Source of the DNA: Apiospora phragmitis
Taxonomy: Eukaryota > Ascomycota > Sordariomycetes > Amphisphaeriales > Apiosporaceae
NCBI GenBank assembly: GCA_038363925.1
Contig: JAQQWL010000005.1
Coordinates: forward strand, 2,170,001-2,234,000
Reading direction: 5' to 3'
DNA length: 64,000 nucleotides
The position numbers and the translations under genes are program-made. The notes beneath the pieces are model-generated. The model was not told the DNA's origin. It did no database searches and saw only the letters and a list, made by a program, of their open reading frames with translations. The stretch's first letter is position 1; each line of letters starts with the position of its first letter. Positions 48,563 to 60,315 of the stretch are shown here, in pieces.

Positions 48563-49400
48563 ACCTTTTAATCTTAAATAGTTATAAAAGTTATATTTTA
48601 ACCGAATTCGAGGAATATTATAAAAATAACGGTATTATTACGCTTAATATACCTCTTTACTTTTTTTATTTACTTTAACCCTTAAATATAATACTTTATT
48701 TATTATTAAAGCGTTAATAAATTATATTACGAAATTAAAATTCTTTATCGCCTTTAAGGCCGCGTATTTTATTATTTTTATAAAAGTAATATTAAATTTA
48801 AATTTAACGTATTTACTTTAATACTTTATCACTTTAACTAAATAATTCATAAATTAAATATACGTTTTTAAACGATTATATTTAACTTATCGCGTTCGAG
48901 AACAATTAATACTTATAACCCTTAAATATCATTTAATCTTTAATAAATAATTAAATATTTTATTTTTCTTAAAAATAAGGTTTTTATTTATTAAAACAAA
49001 TTTCTAAAATTAATTTTAAATATTATAAACTAAATAATAAAAGGTATATATATAATAATATATAAAATAACTTTTAGAAAAGATTAAATACGCACTTTAT
49101 AAAAGGTTAAATTAATACTTTTTAAACGTCGAAAAATTAAAAAATCGCGCGTTTAGCTTAAAGAAGCCCTTATTATATAAGAATTTTAAAAGCTATAAAA
49201 CGAGAAGGTAAAAAGGAAGCATTTAGCGACTAATAAATACGGAACGAGGGGTTCGTCGAAACGAAGGGCGACCGGTAAAAGGCGCTATAATATCTACGGC
49301 GAAATAAGTTATAATATGTAAACATATAAAAGGATATAAAATTAAATAACGAATCGAATAAAGATTAATTTTATTTAATTTAAAACGTTAAGGTTAAATT
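48563..49400 (+). pseudogene. Transposase of E8, C-terminal part with degraded zinc knuckle
   Basis: Continues the frame broken at 33118: YLLILNSYKSY (LLILDGHESH in the family), EFEEYYKNNGIITL, and the L-PLNI block (LQPLDVG). It ends near 49275-49330 with KRRYNIYGEISYN, the C-x2-C-x4-H knuckle with Cys and His turned to Tyr by RIP. The join supports E1 being a later insertion. Confidence 0.8.
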
Positions 49401-49475
49401 AACTTATATAAAAGTAATAAAATATAAAAAGAGTAGCCGATTTAATAATATAATTAACTTAATAATAAATTATAT

Positions 49476-52400
49476 TACAAAATAATTAATAAACGTAATA
49501 TCTCTTAGCGTTTTTTTAATTTTTAATAATTCTTTTATAAGTAATAGTTTTTAACTAAAGTTTTAACATAAATGAATATTTTAAATTAATAATAATTATA
49601 AAAACCGGTTTTATATATACGAGCTTATTTTATATAACCGGTAGCCGAGTTAATATAATAAAGCTATAAAAGTTTAAATAAATTTAAAACGTATGACTTT
49701 TTTTAATAATATAAATAAGTTCCTCGTATTTCGTATTAAATTAAAAAACTATATTAATAATAATTATAACGAGTATTTAAAGCTTTTATAATCGATTATA
49801 AATCTTTATTAATTTAATAACCTTAATTAAATAAGTTTTTTAAATATAGCGAGAATTATAAATAAAGGTATCTTTAATAAAGTATTTAAATAAATCGAGT
49901 TTAAAGTAAATAAAGTCTTTAAGTAAAATAAGTTTAAAGGTAAATTTAAAGGCTTTACTCGTTTAAAAGCGTATAATCGAGAATTAGCTAATTTAAATTT
50001 AAGGTTCAGCGAATTTAACGGTCTTTTAAAATTTAACCGGAGACTTAAAGGCCGGCGGTTTAAATATAATAAGCTTAAAGGTTAATAAAAGTAACGGCGG
50101 TGTTTTTATAAGTAAAGTTCTGAATTTTTTTTAATACTATTTAACTTTAATATAATAAGCGTTCATTCTCTTTTTTAAATAAATTTTTTAACTTTTTAAT
50201 TAAAGAGTTTATTTTAACGCTTTAATTTTTTTATTAATAAATAATTTTAAAATTAAATCGAGATAAGAATTTAAACCATCGCGTTTAATTTTAATTAAAT
50301 AATTTTATCGTAATAAAATATTCTAAGTTTCGATAATTTATTATAACCGTTATTAAAAAAGCGACTCTTTTTAATTTAAAACGTTAATTTTTAAAATAAC
50401 GAATAATAATTAATACTTTTTTATTATAAATCTCGTAATTATATTTAATCATTAAGTATTTTTTAAAAGAGTACTTTATAAATTTTAATATTTCGATATT
50501 ATTATATTAATGAAAACCTTTCATAAAAATATAATTAAACGCGTCGGTTTTTAGAATTCTTTCCTTTTTTTAATTAAATAAAGTTAAAATAAATATATTA
50601 ATAAACGCTTGTTTAAGCTTTTTAAAAACGTTTTAATAACGTTTATTTTATTAAAATTTAACCTTTTTTATATTAAAGCTAATATTACTGCGATAATTTT
50701 TAAGAAATCCTGTAGAAATTTTTAATATAAGTTTTTAAACTTAATAAAAGCTTAAGTATTATTTAAATAAACAAGGACTCTTTAATAATCGTTATTTTAA
50801 CTAAGCTTGTTCGAATATTATCCGCGTTAACGATTATTTTAAAAATCATTATTTTAAAAATAGCGAACCCGTATTTCCCGAATTTTATAAACAAATTAAA
50901 GTCGCATAAAGCTTATAAAACTATTTAAACGTATTTATTATATTCTTTTTTAATTTTATTATAAAGTAAAATTTTATTTAAATAAGTAATATAATATAAG
51001 TTTAAATAGAATTATGTTAATATTATCTATAAATTTTAAAAAATAACGAGAGTTTTAATTAATTTAAATAAATTAAAACGAGTATAAAAAGCTATTAAAT
51101 ACTTTTATCCTTTCTTTACATAAATATTATTAAACGCGGTAATAATATTAAATTTTATAAAATACTTTATCTTTTTAAATTATTTAAAAAGAATTTAACT
51201 AAAAGAAATTAGTAACGGTTCTTAATAATATTATTATTTAAACTTTATAATTTATATAAAAACGAAATCTTTTTTAAGCTTTTTAATAAATAAAACGAGT
51301 AATATAGCGAGCAACGAGCTCGGGTAAATAAATTCTTTTTTTAAAACTATTTTCGTAAAATAATTAATTTACCCCGAGATATCGAATATAATAGCGTTAG
51401 GATCGGCGGGTTAGTCTCTCGCGGGGTAGCACTTAAGGCGTAGAATTAAACAGAAATAACCGTTTAATTATTTCCGAAGCTTTTACTTTATAGCGTAGTG
51501 GTTGGTCTAAACGCACTATAATAAATAGCTCGAATAAAAGCGTTTTCTATTTTATTAATCGAATAAAGTAATTATAATTTTAGTACGAAAGTAGTTTCTC
51601 GGCTTATTTAAACGAGAATATATTAATAAAATTTAAAGGGTTTTTTAAATTTAAATATTAATTAATATCTTTTAAAGTAACCGTAAATATTTAATATTCC
51701 CTTTTTTTTAATAAGCTTAGTAAACGCGGGAGGAAATACGAGTAATATTTATATTTTTTAACTATATAAACTAAACGAATAAGTATTTAAGCCGGATTTT
51801 ACGAAATATATTATATATTATTTAAGTTTTTATTAATTAATTAAAAGTATTATAATTGTTTTAATAAAAATCGTTATTAAAATATAAGAGTATTTAACGA
51901 ACTCGATTATTAAATTATATTTATAAAATTAATATAAACTTAATATAATAAAGTAATAAATTAATTAAGTAATAAATAAATAAATTATTTTTTAATACTT
52001 TTTAATTTATAAACTAATTAAAATATAAGCTTCTTAATTTAATTAATAGAATTTATATTAATATTAATTATAATATAAATAAATAAAGTTTCCTCGTTTA
52101 TTTTTAAAATTATAATAAATTTATAATATTAAAACGTTATCTAGCTTTTTCTTATACGAATAATATTTAAGCGGCGGCGGCGAAGAAATATAATATACGA
52201 GATTTCGCCGGTATATATTGTTTATAAGTTTAATAGCGGCTTAGCTTAAGCTCGCGTTATTTACCGAGTACGGAAGGCTATTAAACGAGCTGGCTAAGCG
52301 ATATAATTCGAGGTTATTATTACGAATAAAATAATCGACGCGAAACTAAAAATAAAGGTAATTATTAAATTTAAAATAATCGACGACACGGTAATTGTTT

Positions 52401-53193
52401 AAATTATAACGATACTATTTATTATATTTATATTAAATATTAAATTATCATTTAAAGTTTAAGTTTATAAAATTATAATAGAACAAAAAAATAGAATTTT
52501 TTTAATAAAATAAAAAATTATATTAAATTAATTAATACGAATAATTTATTATTAATATCAATAATTATTATTGTTTAATTATTATAAATATATAACTAAT
52601 TATTAATATTTTTAAATTAAAAAAGAATTATACAATAATATTTTTTTAAAAAGTAAAGGGGTTAATATTTCTTAATATATTTCGCTTTTTAAAAATAAAC
52701 GTTAAAACTCGGCGTAATAAATATTAAAATTTTAATATTTTTATTACAACTAGTATAATTAGTTTAGAACGTTTTATATATAGTGTAAATTATTAAAAAC
52801 GGTATTAAAATAATTTATAAAAATAAATATATCTTTATAAAGGTAAAATAAAATTAGTTTATAAACGCGGCTTTTAAGTCGGCTAATAATATATATTAAA
52901 TAAATAATAAAGGTTAAAAATCGGTAAACGTTTTATTTTATTTTATTATAAATTTATATATTAAAATATTATAAATCGTTATAAGTTTTATTAAGCTTTA
53001 TTAAGTTAAATAATTATTTATTTTATTAAAAAGATTAAGAATATAAAATAATAAAAATGGAATCTAAGTTAAATATAAATTTTATTAATAGGTTAATTTT
53101 AAATTAATTTATTAAAATAGTGATAATAATAATTAACGAGTTAATTATAATAAAGGTGTCGATAATTATAATTTTTTCGATTTAAGTAATATA
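49476..53193 (-). pseudogene. Main gag-pol part of E9, RIP-degraded
   Basis: The clearest part is RT-RNase H at 50250-50740 (minus). To the right should lie the rest of RT, protease and gag. A stretch at 51360-51500 and another at 52140-52330 keep more G+C but show no motif I can name. Confidence 0.6.
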
Positions 53194-53713
53194 ACGTACT
53201 TTATGAGCGAGCTGCGTATATAAACGAGCTGAATATTCTTTATTATTAAGCTTTATAAATTATAAATTAATTTAATTATAACGTTTATAATTAATTAAAT
53301 ATATTAATAATTATTATTTTTATAAGTTTTTATATTATTTTAATAAATATATATATTATACCCGGGCTTTCCGCAGATTTTATAGCGCTATAAGCGTGTT
53401 TTAAACGTTTTTATATAACTACTCCTCCGATACGATTCGTTTTATAACTATTTATTAACGTCTTTTCAAAACTATAAGTCTTTTTTAGCTTATATACGAA
53501 ATAATCTTCTATTTTATAGCCGTTTCATTTTCGTACGGCGGCGCCGGCTAAGCATCTTATTTACTTTTTAAAATAGTAACTCGGTATATAACTTACGTTA
53601 TAACCTTTGCGATTTAATTAAGGCTAATTAAAATAAATATTAGAAAGCTATTTTAATATTATACGATACTGTTTTAAACGTATTAAGTTTAAGACTAAGT
53701 TTTAATCGAATTA

Positions 53714-55556
53714 ATATACCTTATAAGTGAATTAAATATATAAGTAAATTAAACACTTTCGTTATATTTTATTTAAATAACCTTTATACTTAATTTCCTT
53801 TATAATATAATATAGTTAGTATTTAAGAAAAGAAGTAAATATTTCTAGCTTTTTAAGCGCTTTAAAATAACTTAAAATTAAGCTTTTAACGTATAGCTTT
53901 AATATATAAAGTCTTTTATATAACCTTTTATAACCGACGGCTCGGTCTTTTTATAAAACGCGAAATCTTTACGAAATCTCAGAAGTTAACGAACTTAGAA
54001 GAAAAAGCGATTATAAGATATATAATTAACCTTAATTCGTGATCGTTTCTTTTTCGGTTTAGCGATATAAAAGGTATAACGAATCGATTATTTTATTAAC
54101 GCGACGCGGGACGCGTCGGCGTTAATTAAGCTTCGAATTTTATACGATAATAATTAAACCTTCGAATACGTTTTAATCGAAGAATTAGTTATTAAAAAAT
54201 CGTTTATAAAGATCTCGACGCGTATTATACGTAATTTAATTTTATATAGAATATAATTAATAAATATAAGATTTAAAAAAAGGATATTTATAACTTTAAC
54301 GAGACCGGTTTTTTTATAAATTAAATCTCGTTTAAAATAGTCGTTATAACTTTCGATTAATACGAGAAGCTTAGGGTAATTTAATAAAAGAACTAGGAAT
54401 AAGTTATAATTATTTAAAGCGTCGGATTATACGGTTACGCTATCCTTTCATATATTATATTTATCGGGAAAACGTACCTCTTTTTTTAATATAAAAATAG
54501 CTTATTTTTAAAGAATTAAGTAATTATAATTATTAAAAACGGCTAAATTATAAATAAGAGAAGCGAGAATTAAATTCGATATTTCGATAAATATATAAAG
54601 CTTTATACGAAAAGTATTTATCGCTTATTAATCTTTAATAATTATAAAAACTATTACTCGATAACTTTTAAGCTTTATTATTAAAAAAACTCGATTATTA
54701 TACTTTATATATTTTCTTATTTATTATATAAACTTTAACCTTTTAATATTAACTGTTTTCGTACATTAAAAAGATTATACGAGAAATAAATCGAGCGTTT
54801 TATACGGGCGCATCATATTTATATCTTAAAGGAGGACTTTTTACTAGCGTTTTTAAAAGCGTTCCAGGCGATTTTCACCGTTTTAAATATTTCAAAAGGT
54901 TTTTAAAAAGTAAGATTTATATTATATAACCCGGAATATATTATTTTATAATTAAATATAAAGCTATATATATCGACGCCTTCGGCGACCTTTTCCGGCT
55001 TATTATACCTTAAAAATTAAAGACTTTAAATAACTTAGTTAAAGCTTAATTTTAAACCGAATATATTAGAAATCGAATCGCGCGATATTAAAATAACTCT
55101 TTAGTATTAATTTTAACTAAGCTTAACTAAATTACGAAAGGTATAACGCAGGTTATATACCGGCTCGTTTTATTAAAAGGTGAGGTAACCGTATTACGAG
55201 AGGCGAATAAATTGCTTAGCCGGCGCCGCCGTACGAAAAAGAAACGGCTATAAAATAAAAAATCATTTTATATATAAATTAAAAAAGATTTATAGTTTTA
55301 AAAAGATATTAATAAATAGTTATAGAACGAATCGCGTTAAAAGAGTAGTTATACGAGGATATTTAAGACGCGCTTATAGCGCTATAAAATCTACGGAGAG
55401 CCCGGGCATAATACTCGTACTTATTAGAATAATATAGAAGTATTTAAAGATAAAGATTTAGATTAATTTTAAGATATTAAATACGTTATAATAAAATTTA
55501 TTTATAATTAATTATATTAGGTTTTAAAAATTGTTTAATTTATTTATAAGGTACGT
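53714..55556 (+). mobile_element. E7: second copy of the same Fot/pogo family, inserted in E6 in opposite orientation
   Basis: 1,843 bp, flanked by TA at 53712-53713 and 55557-55558. The ends are RIP-altered forms of the E6 ends (ATATACCTTATAAGTGAATT at left; ATTTATAAGGTACGT at right). E6 sequence resumes in register on both sides. Confidence 0.82.
54230..54990 (+). pseudogene. Transposase of E7, RIP-degraded
   Basis: On the plus strand it reads DIYNFNETGFFIN, VVITFD, YGYAILSYIIFIGKTYL, RYFDKYIKLYTKSIYRLLIF (FDKYTKPRTKGVYRLLILDGHESH in the family), and after it IERFIRAHHIYILKEDFLLA. This is the DDE_1 transposase of Fot-type elements; stops are at former Gln/Trp codons. Confidence 0.78.
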
Positions 55557-57152
55557 TATTTAAAGTTTTTAATTCTTAAGGGATAAATAGGCCGGAAAAC
55601 GTCCTCGGAGGTGTTAAAGTGCGCAACTTTATATCTAGCTATAAAATAATATATTCTAAATTATATAAAATAAGTCCTATTTTTTAAAAGCCTCTTTATA
55701 TATTTAAAACGGTAAAAATCGTTTAAAACGCTTTTAAAAATGTTAGTAAAAAGTCCTCCTTTAAGATATAAATAATATACGCTCGTATAAAACCTTTAAT
55801 TTCTTTCTTATACGCTTTTTTTAATATATAAAAACAGCCGATATTAAAATATTAAAGCTTATATAACGGATAAGAAGGTATATAAAGTATAATAATCGAG
55901 TTTTTTCGTAACAAAACTCGAAAGTTATCGAATAATAATTTTCGTAGCCGTTTAAAACTAAGAGGCGATAACAACCTTTCGTATAAAACCTAGTATACTA
56001 ATTAAAATATCGAATCTAGTCCTCGCTTTTTTTATTCGTAATTAATTATTTTCAATAACTACGATTACTTAATCCTTCGGTAATAAACTATTTTTATATA
56101 AAGAAGCGAGGTACGTTTTCCCGGTAAAAATAATATACGAAAGAATAGCGTAACCTTTTAATCCGACGTTTTAAATAATTTATTCCCGGTTTTTTTATTA
56201 TATTATCCTAAGCTTTCCGCGTTAATTAAAAGTGGTTGTAATTATTTCGAACGAGATTTAATTTATAAAAAACCCGGTTTCGTCGAGATTATATATATCC
56301 TCTTTTTATATCTTATATTTATTAATTATATTTTATATAAAAATAAATTACGCGCGATACGCGTGAAGGTTTTTATAAAGGACTTTTTAATAATTAATTC
56401 TTCGATTAAAACGCGTTTAAAGGTTTAATTATTATTATATAAAATTAAAGGCTTAATTAACGTTAACGCGTCTCGCGTCGCGTAAACTAAATAATCGATT
56501 CGCTATATCTTTTATATTACTTAACCAGGGAAGAAACGATCGCGTATTTATATTAATAATATATCGAATAATTAATTCCTTTTTAAAATTAGAAAGCTTT
56601 CGAGAGTTTATAGAGATTTCGGATCGTGGTCGAATTCCGCATCGTCGGCTAAGTAACGTCGACTCTAGGATATAATATATCGCTGTAGCTTTTCGTATAC
56701 TTAATTTCGAGTTATTTTAAAGCGCTTAAAGCGTTAAATTGAACCCTTTTTCTTTATTTTTTAATTCTATACTTATTAAAAAAGAAAAGTTAGTATAAAG
56801 TTAATTGTAAGAAAATTAATTAAAAGTACGCAGCTCGTTTATATACGCAGCTCGCTTATAAGGTACGTTAGGTTTAATATTTTATAACTTTATTCGCTTA
56901 AAATTCTTTTTAATACGAAATAATTACTTATTCGCGATTTAATAAAATACGAAAGGATATAAATTCCTTTTTAATAAATTAAGTATAATTATTTAATTTA
57001 ATTAAGTATTAATACTAAATAATAAAAGATTAAAAACCGATTTAAAAAAATATTTCGAAGTTTTAAACGCCCTTTGAAACGTTTAATCGAGTGGGTATAT
57101 TATCGATACGCGGTATTAAAAATCGAGGCACTTATAAATAAAAGTTACGTAA

Positions 57153-57376
57153 TATTACGAGCGGTTATTATATAATAAAATTAATATAGTAATACGATAT
57201 TATTATTATAGTTTAATTAAAGTATAAGTAATAAAATTAATAGAAATATAATTTAAAAAGTTATGTTATAAAATTAAACAAATATATAATAAAAGTAAGC
57301 TTAATTAAAGGCTTATACCCTTATATTACGAGTTAAGTTAATTTATATTATTAAATATACTTTTATTTAATACGTA
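57153..57376 (-). repeat. Putative right (5') LTR of E9
   Basis: Direct-repeat partner of 30867-31090 in the same orientation, 26 kb away. The spacing makes sense only once the nested insertions are removed. Confidence 0.65.
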
Positions 57377-57831
57377 TAAAATATTATATAAATATACTTT
57401 ATATTTTATATTTTATTATTCGAATTAACGATCGAAAATATTTTAATTAATATAAATATAAAATAAAGCGGATTATTAATAAACGAAAAATAAAACGAGG
57501 CTTTAAATATTTTATTTAATAAAAAGGGTATTAATTAAAAAATAATACTTTAAAATTTAAAAAGTATTTAAAAAACGCCGCTTAAAAGCTTTAATTATTT
57601 AAAAAATAAGTTTAAACTTAATTAATAAAAAAGGCTTTAATAAAACGTCTAAGTACACGCCGTTTTAATTAAAAGAGAAGTTAAATAATAATATTAAAAC
57701 CTCTTTAAAAACCGACCTAGTCGTAATTATATAACGGGCCTCCTCCTTAACCTTTTTATATTCTATATGCTTAAGCTCCTCGACGGAGTTAAAGCTACGT
57801 TAAACCGCCCGTATTATTTTTTCGAACTATA

Positions 57832-58516
57832 TGTTACGACCTGACCCAACGATGCGGCCAGTACCCACCCTCGGGACGGAACCAAGATGGTCGACCCGAA
57901 GCGCCTACGAACTAATGGACGGTCATCAACTCCGCCAGTCAGCGCTTACAACCCCACCTGCGATGACAAGAGTCCACCACACCAACCACGATGACCAACA
58001 CCACGACGACAAACGTACACGGCCAACCCAGGGCAGCACCCGGAGGATGGCACAGGATGGACAGATAGGAATGGACGGGCAGAAATGGCCAGTACAGGTT
58101 GGACAGACAGAACGGAGTCACGCGCCGATAAGATAAGGAGCTACAGGATCACGACGCTCCCAGTGATCCGGGACGACGCATCACGGTGTACAACGTGATC
58201 CGGCGTGGATCAGTGAAGGAGGGACGGGATATATAACGACGGACATTCCCTATGTATTTCATATAGGCGCTCCCTACTTTAGTAATCAATCTAAGCATCA
58301 ATCTTAACCCATTGGTGAGGCAAACAGCCTTAACGAAACTATTGTGAATCCCCTCAAGTCTACGCACCTCAGTCACCTTCTGTTCCTACGGCTATTGCAC
58401 ATTGTATCGATAGAGGCGGACCTCTATCGCACGTTCAAATACTCTCTCGTATTGCTAACATAAACCCCAGTACGTCTTACTAGGTTTCTTTTAGAACCCG
58501 GATAGCGTTCGTTACA
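57832..58516 (+). repeat. Complete unmutated LTR of E3
   Basis: Begins TGTTACGACCTGACCC and ends GATAGCGTTCGTTACA, with TG...CA ends. The same 685-bp length as both E2 LTRs. A 101-codon frame at 57831-58136 lies inside it and is not a gene. Confidence 0.92.
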
Positions 58517-58581
58517 TTTTGATCACTCTTGTTCTTGCGAGTCACTACCTGGACCCTTGAGCAATAGCACCTACAGGAACC

Positions 58582-59142
58582 ATGTCTGCACCTGGACCCA
58601 ACAACACCCCTCGCCACGGGAAGGCCCCTGCCACCACCGCGAGCACCCCTCAGCGAGACCCTGCTATGGAGGTAGACAGCGACGACAGCGACGACAGCGA
58701 CGACGGCCCTACCCGACAAGCGTTGGCCAAACGAATCAAGGAACTTGAGCAGGAAAGCGCCAACTACCAGCATCACTACGCCAAACTCGAGAAGGAGCGC
58801 AACGAGCTCCTAGCCAAGGACACCCCAGGACAGACACCAGACATCGATGAGCTACGCGAGGAAGTACGCCTCCTCCGTACCGCCGCCAACATCATCCAGA
58901 CCCCTGTTGCTCCCAAAGGAGGAATGAAGATTAGCACCCAAGCGACCTTTGACGGGACAAGCGGGAACCTCCGCGGATTCCTTGTCCAGGTCAAAGCCTA
59001 CCAACGGTTCTACGAAGGGACATTCCAGGATGCCACTCAGCGAGTTGTCAACACCGCCTCGTTCCTACGGCTATTGCACATTGTATCGATAGAGGCGGAC
59101 CTCTCTCGCACGTTTAGATACTCTCTCGTATTGCTAATATAA
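58582..59142 (+). pseudogene. Gag fragment of E3, fused to LTR sequence
   Basis: The frame opens MSAPGPNNTPRHGKAPATTA, with an acidic Asp/Ser run, a coiled coil (LAKRIKELEQESANYQHHYA) and ATFDGTSGNLRGFLVQVKAY followed by FYEGTF, the start of a Ty3/gypsy-type gag. From 59061 the frame runs into the 3' LTR and stops at 59142, so capsid C-terminus, nucleocapsid and all of pol are gone. Confidence 0.85.
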
Positions 59143-59195
59143 ACCCTAGTACGTCTTACTAGGTTTCTTTTGGAACCCGGATAGCGTTCGTTATA
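59061..59195 (+). repeat. Truncated 3' LTR of E3 (last 135 bp)
   Basis: Matches 58382-58516 over the same 135 bp with a handful of differences, mostly C to T. It starts at the shared GTTCCTACGG. Confidence 0.88.
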
Positions 59196-59571
59196 TTATA
59201 GTTTTTTTTATTTTCGAAAACGCTACACCTTCGCGTCTATCTCGTAACGACGCTCCTCGACCTCCTCGATCTCCGCCTTTAGTTTAAAATATTATGAAAT
59301 AATATTTAATAAAACCTTAAATAAAAAACTTATATTATAATTAAATTAATAATTAATAATATATTTATTATAATAAAAAAAGTTATTTAATAAAACTTAA
59401 TAAATAAAGTTATAATAAATATAATAAAAATAATTATTTAATATAATAACGGAACTTTTAAAAATAATTCGAATAAAAAGATTATGAATATAAAACTATT
59501 TACTTTTAAATTATTTTAAGATATAATATTTTTTAATACGATTAAACGATATAATAAATATATATTATAAA

Positions 59572-59579
<8 letters not shown>

Positions 59580-59603
<24 letters not shown>
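59580..59603 (+). repeat. Poly(A) tract of about 23 bases
   Basis: An uninterrupted A run within E4. The neighbouring sequence aligns with E1 between its antisense frame and LTR, where an A-rich stretch but no such run is present, so this looks like local slippage rather than the tail of a LINE. Confidence 0.7.
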
Positions 59604-59692
59604 CTTATAAACGTTTAATATAACGAAACCTTTTAAATATTTATATTAATTAAACCGCTTTAAAAATAAAATAAATGAGAGAAGAAAGCTAA

Positions 59693-60315
59693 TATTATAA
59701 CCTAGCTTAGCTATACGGCTAAGACTTATATCTTTTAAAGCGGACTAATAATAACTCGAGATACTTATAAACTTATAAAAGTCTAGTTAATATTTACGCC
59801 TTATTAATAATAACGAACCTTAATAATTAATATTATAATAATAATATAATAGAGCTAATTAATTAAAAATAAATAGAAATAAATAAATAAAAATAACTAA
59901 TATAAGTTAAATAATCGAAATAAGATAACTATTATAGGTTACGTAAAAATAAAATAATTAAGGGTTAATAGCTCTCGGGATCTTAACGAGATCCTCGAGA
60001 TCTTTAAAAACTAAGAGATATTAATAAAGGAGGGATTAAATATATAACGATAAATATTCCTTATATATTTTATATAAACACTCTTTATTTTAATAATTAA
60101 TTTAAATATTAATCTTAACTTATTAATAAAATAAATAGCTTTAATAACTTTATTATATAAATACCTTTACCCGACTTTTTATTACTACGTTACGACCCGG
60201 CTATTATATATTATATCGATAAAAGCGTTACTTTTATCGCATATTTAAATACTTTCTCGTATTATTAATATAAACCCTAGTACGTTTTTTTAAAACCTAG
60301 ATAACGTTCGTTATA
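59693..60315 (+). repeat. RIP-mutated LTR of E4, plus orientation
   Basis: Starts TATTATAACCTAGCTTAGC (TGTTACGACCTGACCC in the intact LTR) and ends AACGTTCGTTATA, 623 bp. No matching 5-bp repeats flank it (GCTAA versus TTAAA). Confidence 0.8.

Larger units (their letters stand above)
32195..49475 (+). mobile_element. E8: Fot/pogo-type DNA transposon (DDE_1), interrupted by E1
   Basis: Without E1 the element is about 1.84 kb. Degenerate inverted ends are visible near 32203 (TTATTAAG...AAGTCGGCTA) and in reverse near 49430-49465. The ends are placed only to within about 10-20 bp. The transposase reads on the plus strand on both sides of E1. By size and protein it belongs to the Tc1/mariner-pogo group (Fot1 type), which duplicates TA. 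Confidence 0.75.
53194..56868 (-). mobile_element. E6: Fot/pogo-type DNA transposon with TA duplication, split by E7
   Basis: Inverted ends read ACGTACTTTATGAGCGAGCT at 53194 and, on the reverse strand, ACGTACCTTATAAGCGAGCT at 56868, each continuing GCGTATATAAACGAGCTG. TA flanks both ends (53192-53193, 56869-56870). Without E7 it is about 1.83 kb. The transposase reads on the minus strand, as the inverse of the E7 frame. Confidence 0.85.
30867..57376 (-). mobile_element. Oldest layer E9: Ty3/gypsy retrotransposon split by two later insertions
   Basis: Direct repeats at 30867-31090 and 57153-57376 look like a pair of about 224-bp LTRs, starting TATTACGAGCGG (TGTTACG before RIP). Between them, after removing later insertions, about 5.1 kb remains in three pieces: 31091-32195, 49476-53193 and 56869-57152. 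On the minus strand, 50250-50740 reads as the RT-RNase H part of gypsy pol: KKLKQAF, ILTLFN, KTDAFNYI, NYEIYNKK, NYRNLEYF and SRFNFKIIY. The minus strand at 31380-31570 reads as the integrase C-terminal GPY/F-type domain, with KFF-IIKVINLYTYRLKL. The order along the minus strand fits 5' LTR at right and 3' LTR at left. No clean target duplication was found for this layer. Confidence 0.7.
57832..59195 (+). mobile_element. E3: unmutated, internally deleted LTR retrotransposon
   Basis: The layout is a complete 685-bp LTR (57832-58516), an intact gag start (58582-59060) and the last 135 bp of a second LTR (59061-59195). CTATA at 57827-57831 and TTATA at 59196-59200 look like a 5-bp duplication with one C-to-T change. 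Composition is normal, unlike the flanks. The LTR is the source type of the RIP-mutated LTRs of E1, E2 and E4. Confidence 0.88.
57640..59290 (-). pseudogene. Antisense coiled-coil ORF of E4, split by E3
   Basis: On the minus strand from about 59285 it reads LKAEIEEVEERRYEIDAKV, then RFRK-KKL. Skipping E3 and one CTATA copy, it continues FEKIIRAV, NSVEELKHIEYKKVKEEARY. It aligns with the E1 antisense frame (ARLIRFKK...RGFRSLNELKD). This copy is the least damaged and shows the charged, helical character best. Confidence 0.65.
57377..60315 (+). mobile_element. E4: 3' part of a plus-strand copy of the E1/E2 family, hit by E3
   Basis: A RIP-mutated LTR at 59693-60315 ends GTTCGTTATA. The purine-rich sequence just before it (AAATGAGAGAAGAAAG) matches that next to the E1 3' LTR in reverse. 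The family antisense frame lies to its left on the minus strand and is split by E3. The left limit is uncertain because the sequence abuts the E9 LTR. Confidence 0.6.

Noticed and set aside
53194..56868. A single giant palindrome or an inverted-repeat element of its own
   Set aside because: The inverted homology is fully explained by E7 nested in E6 with separate TA duplications.
57831..58136. 101-codon frame at the start of E3
   Set aside because: It lies wholly within the 685-bp LTR, and the RIP-mutated LTR copies show no constraint on it.
59580..59603. LINE 3' poly(A) tail
   Set aside because: The neighbouring sequence aligns with the 3' internal region of the E1 LTR element, so no separate LINE is needed.
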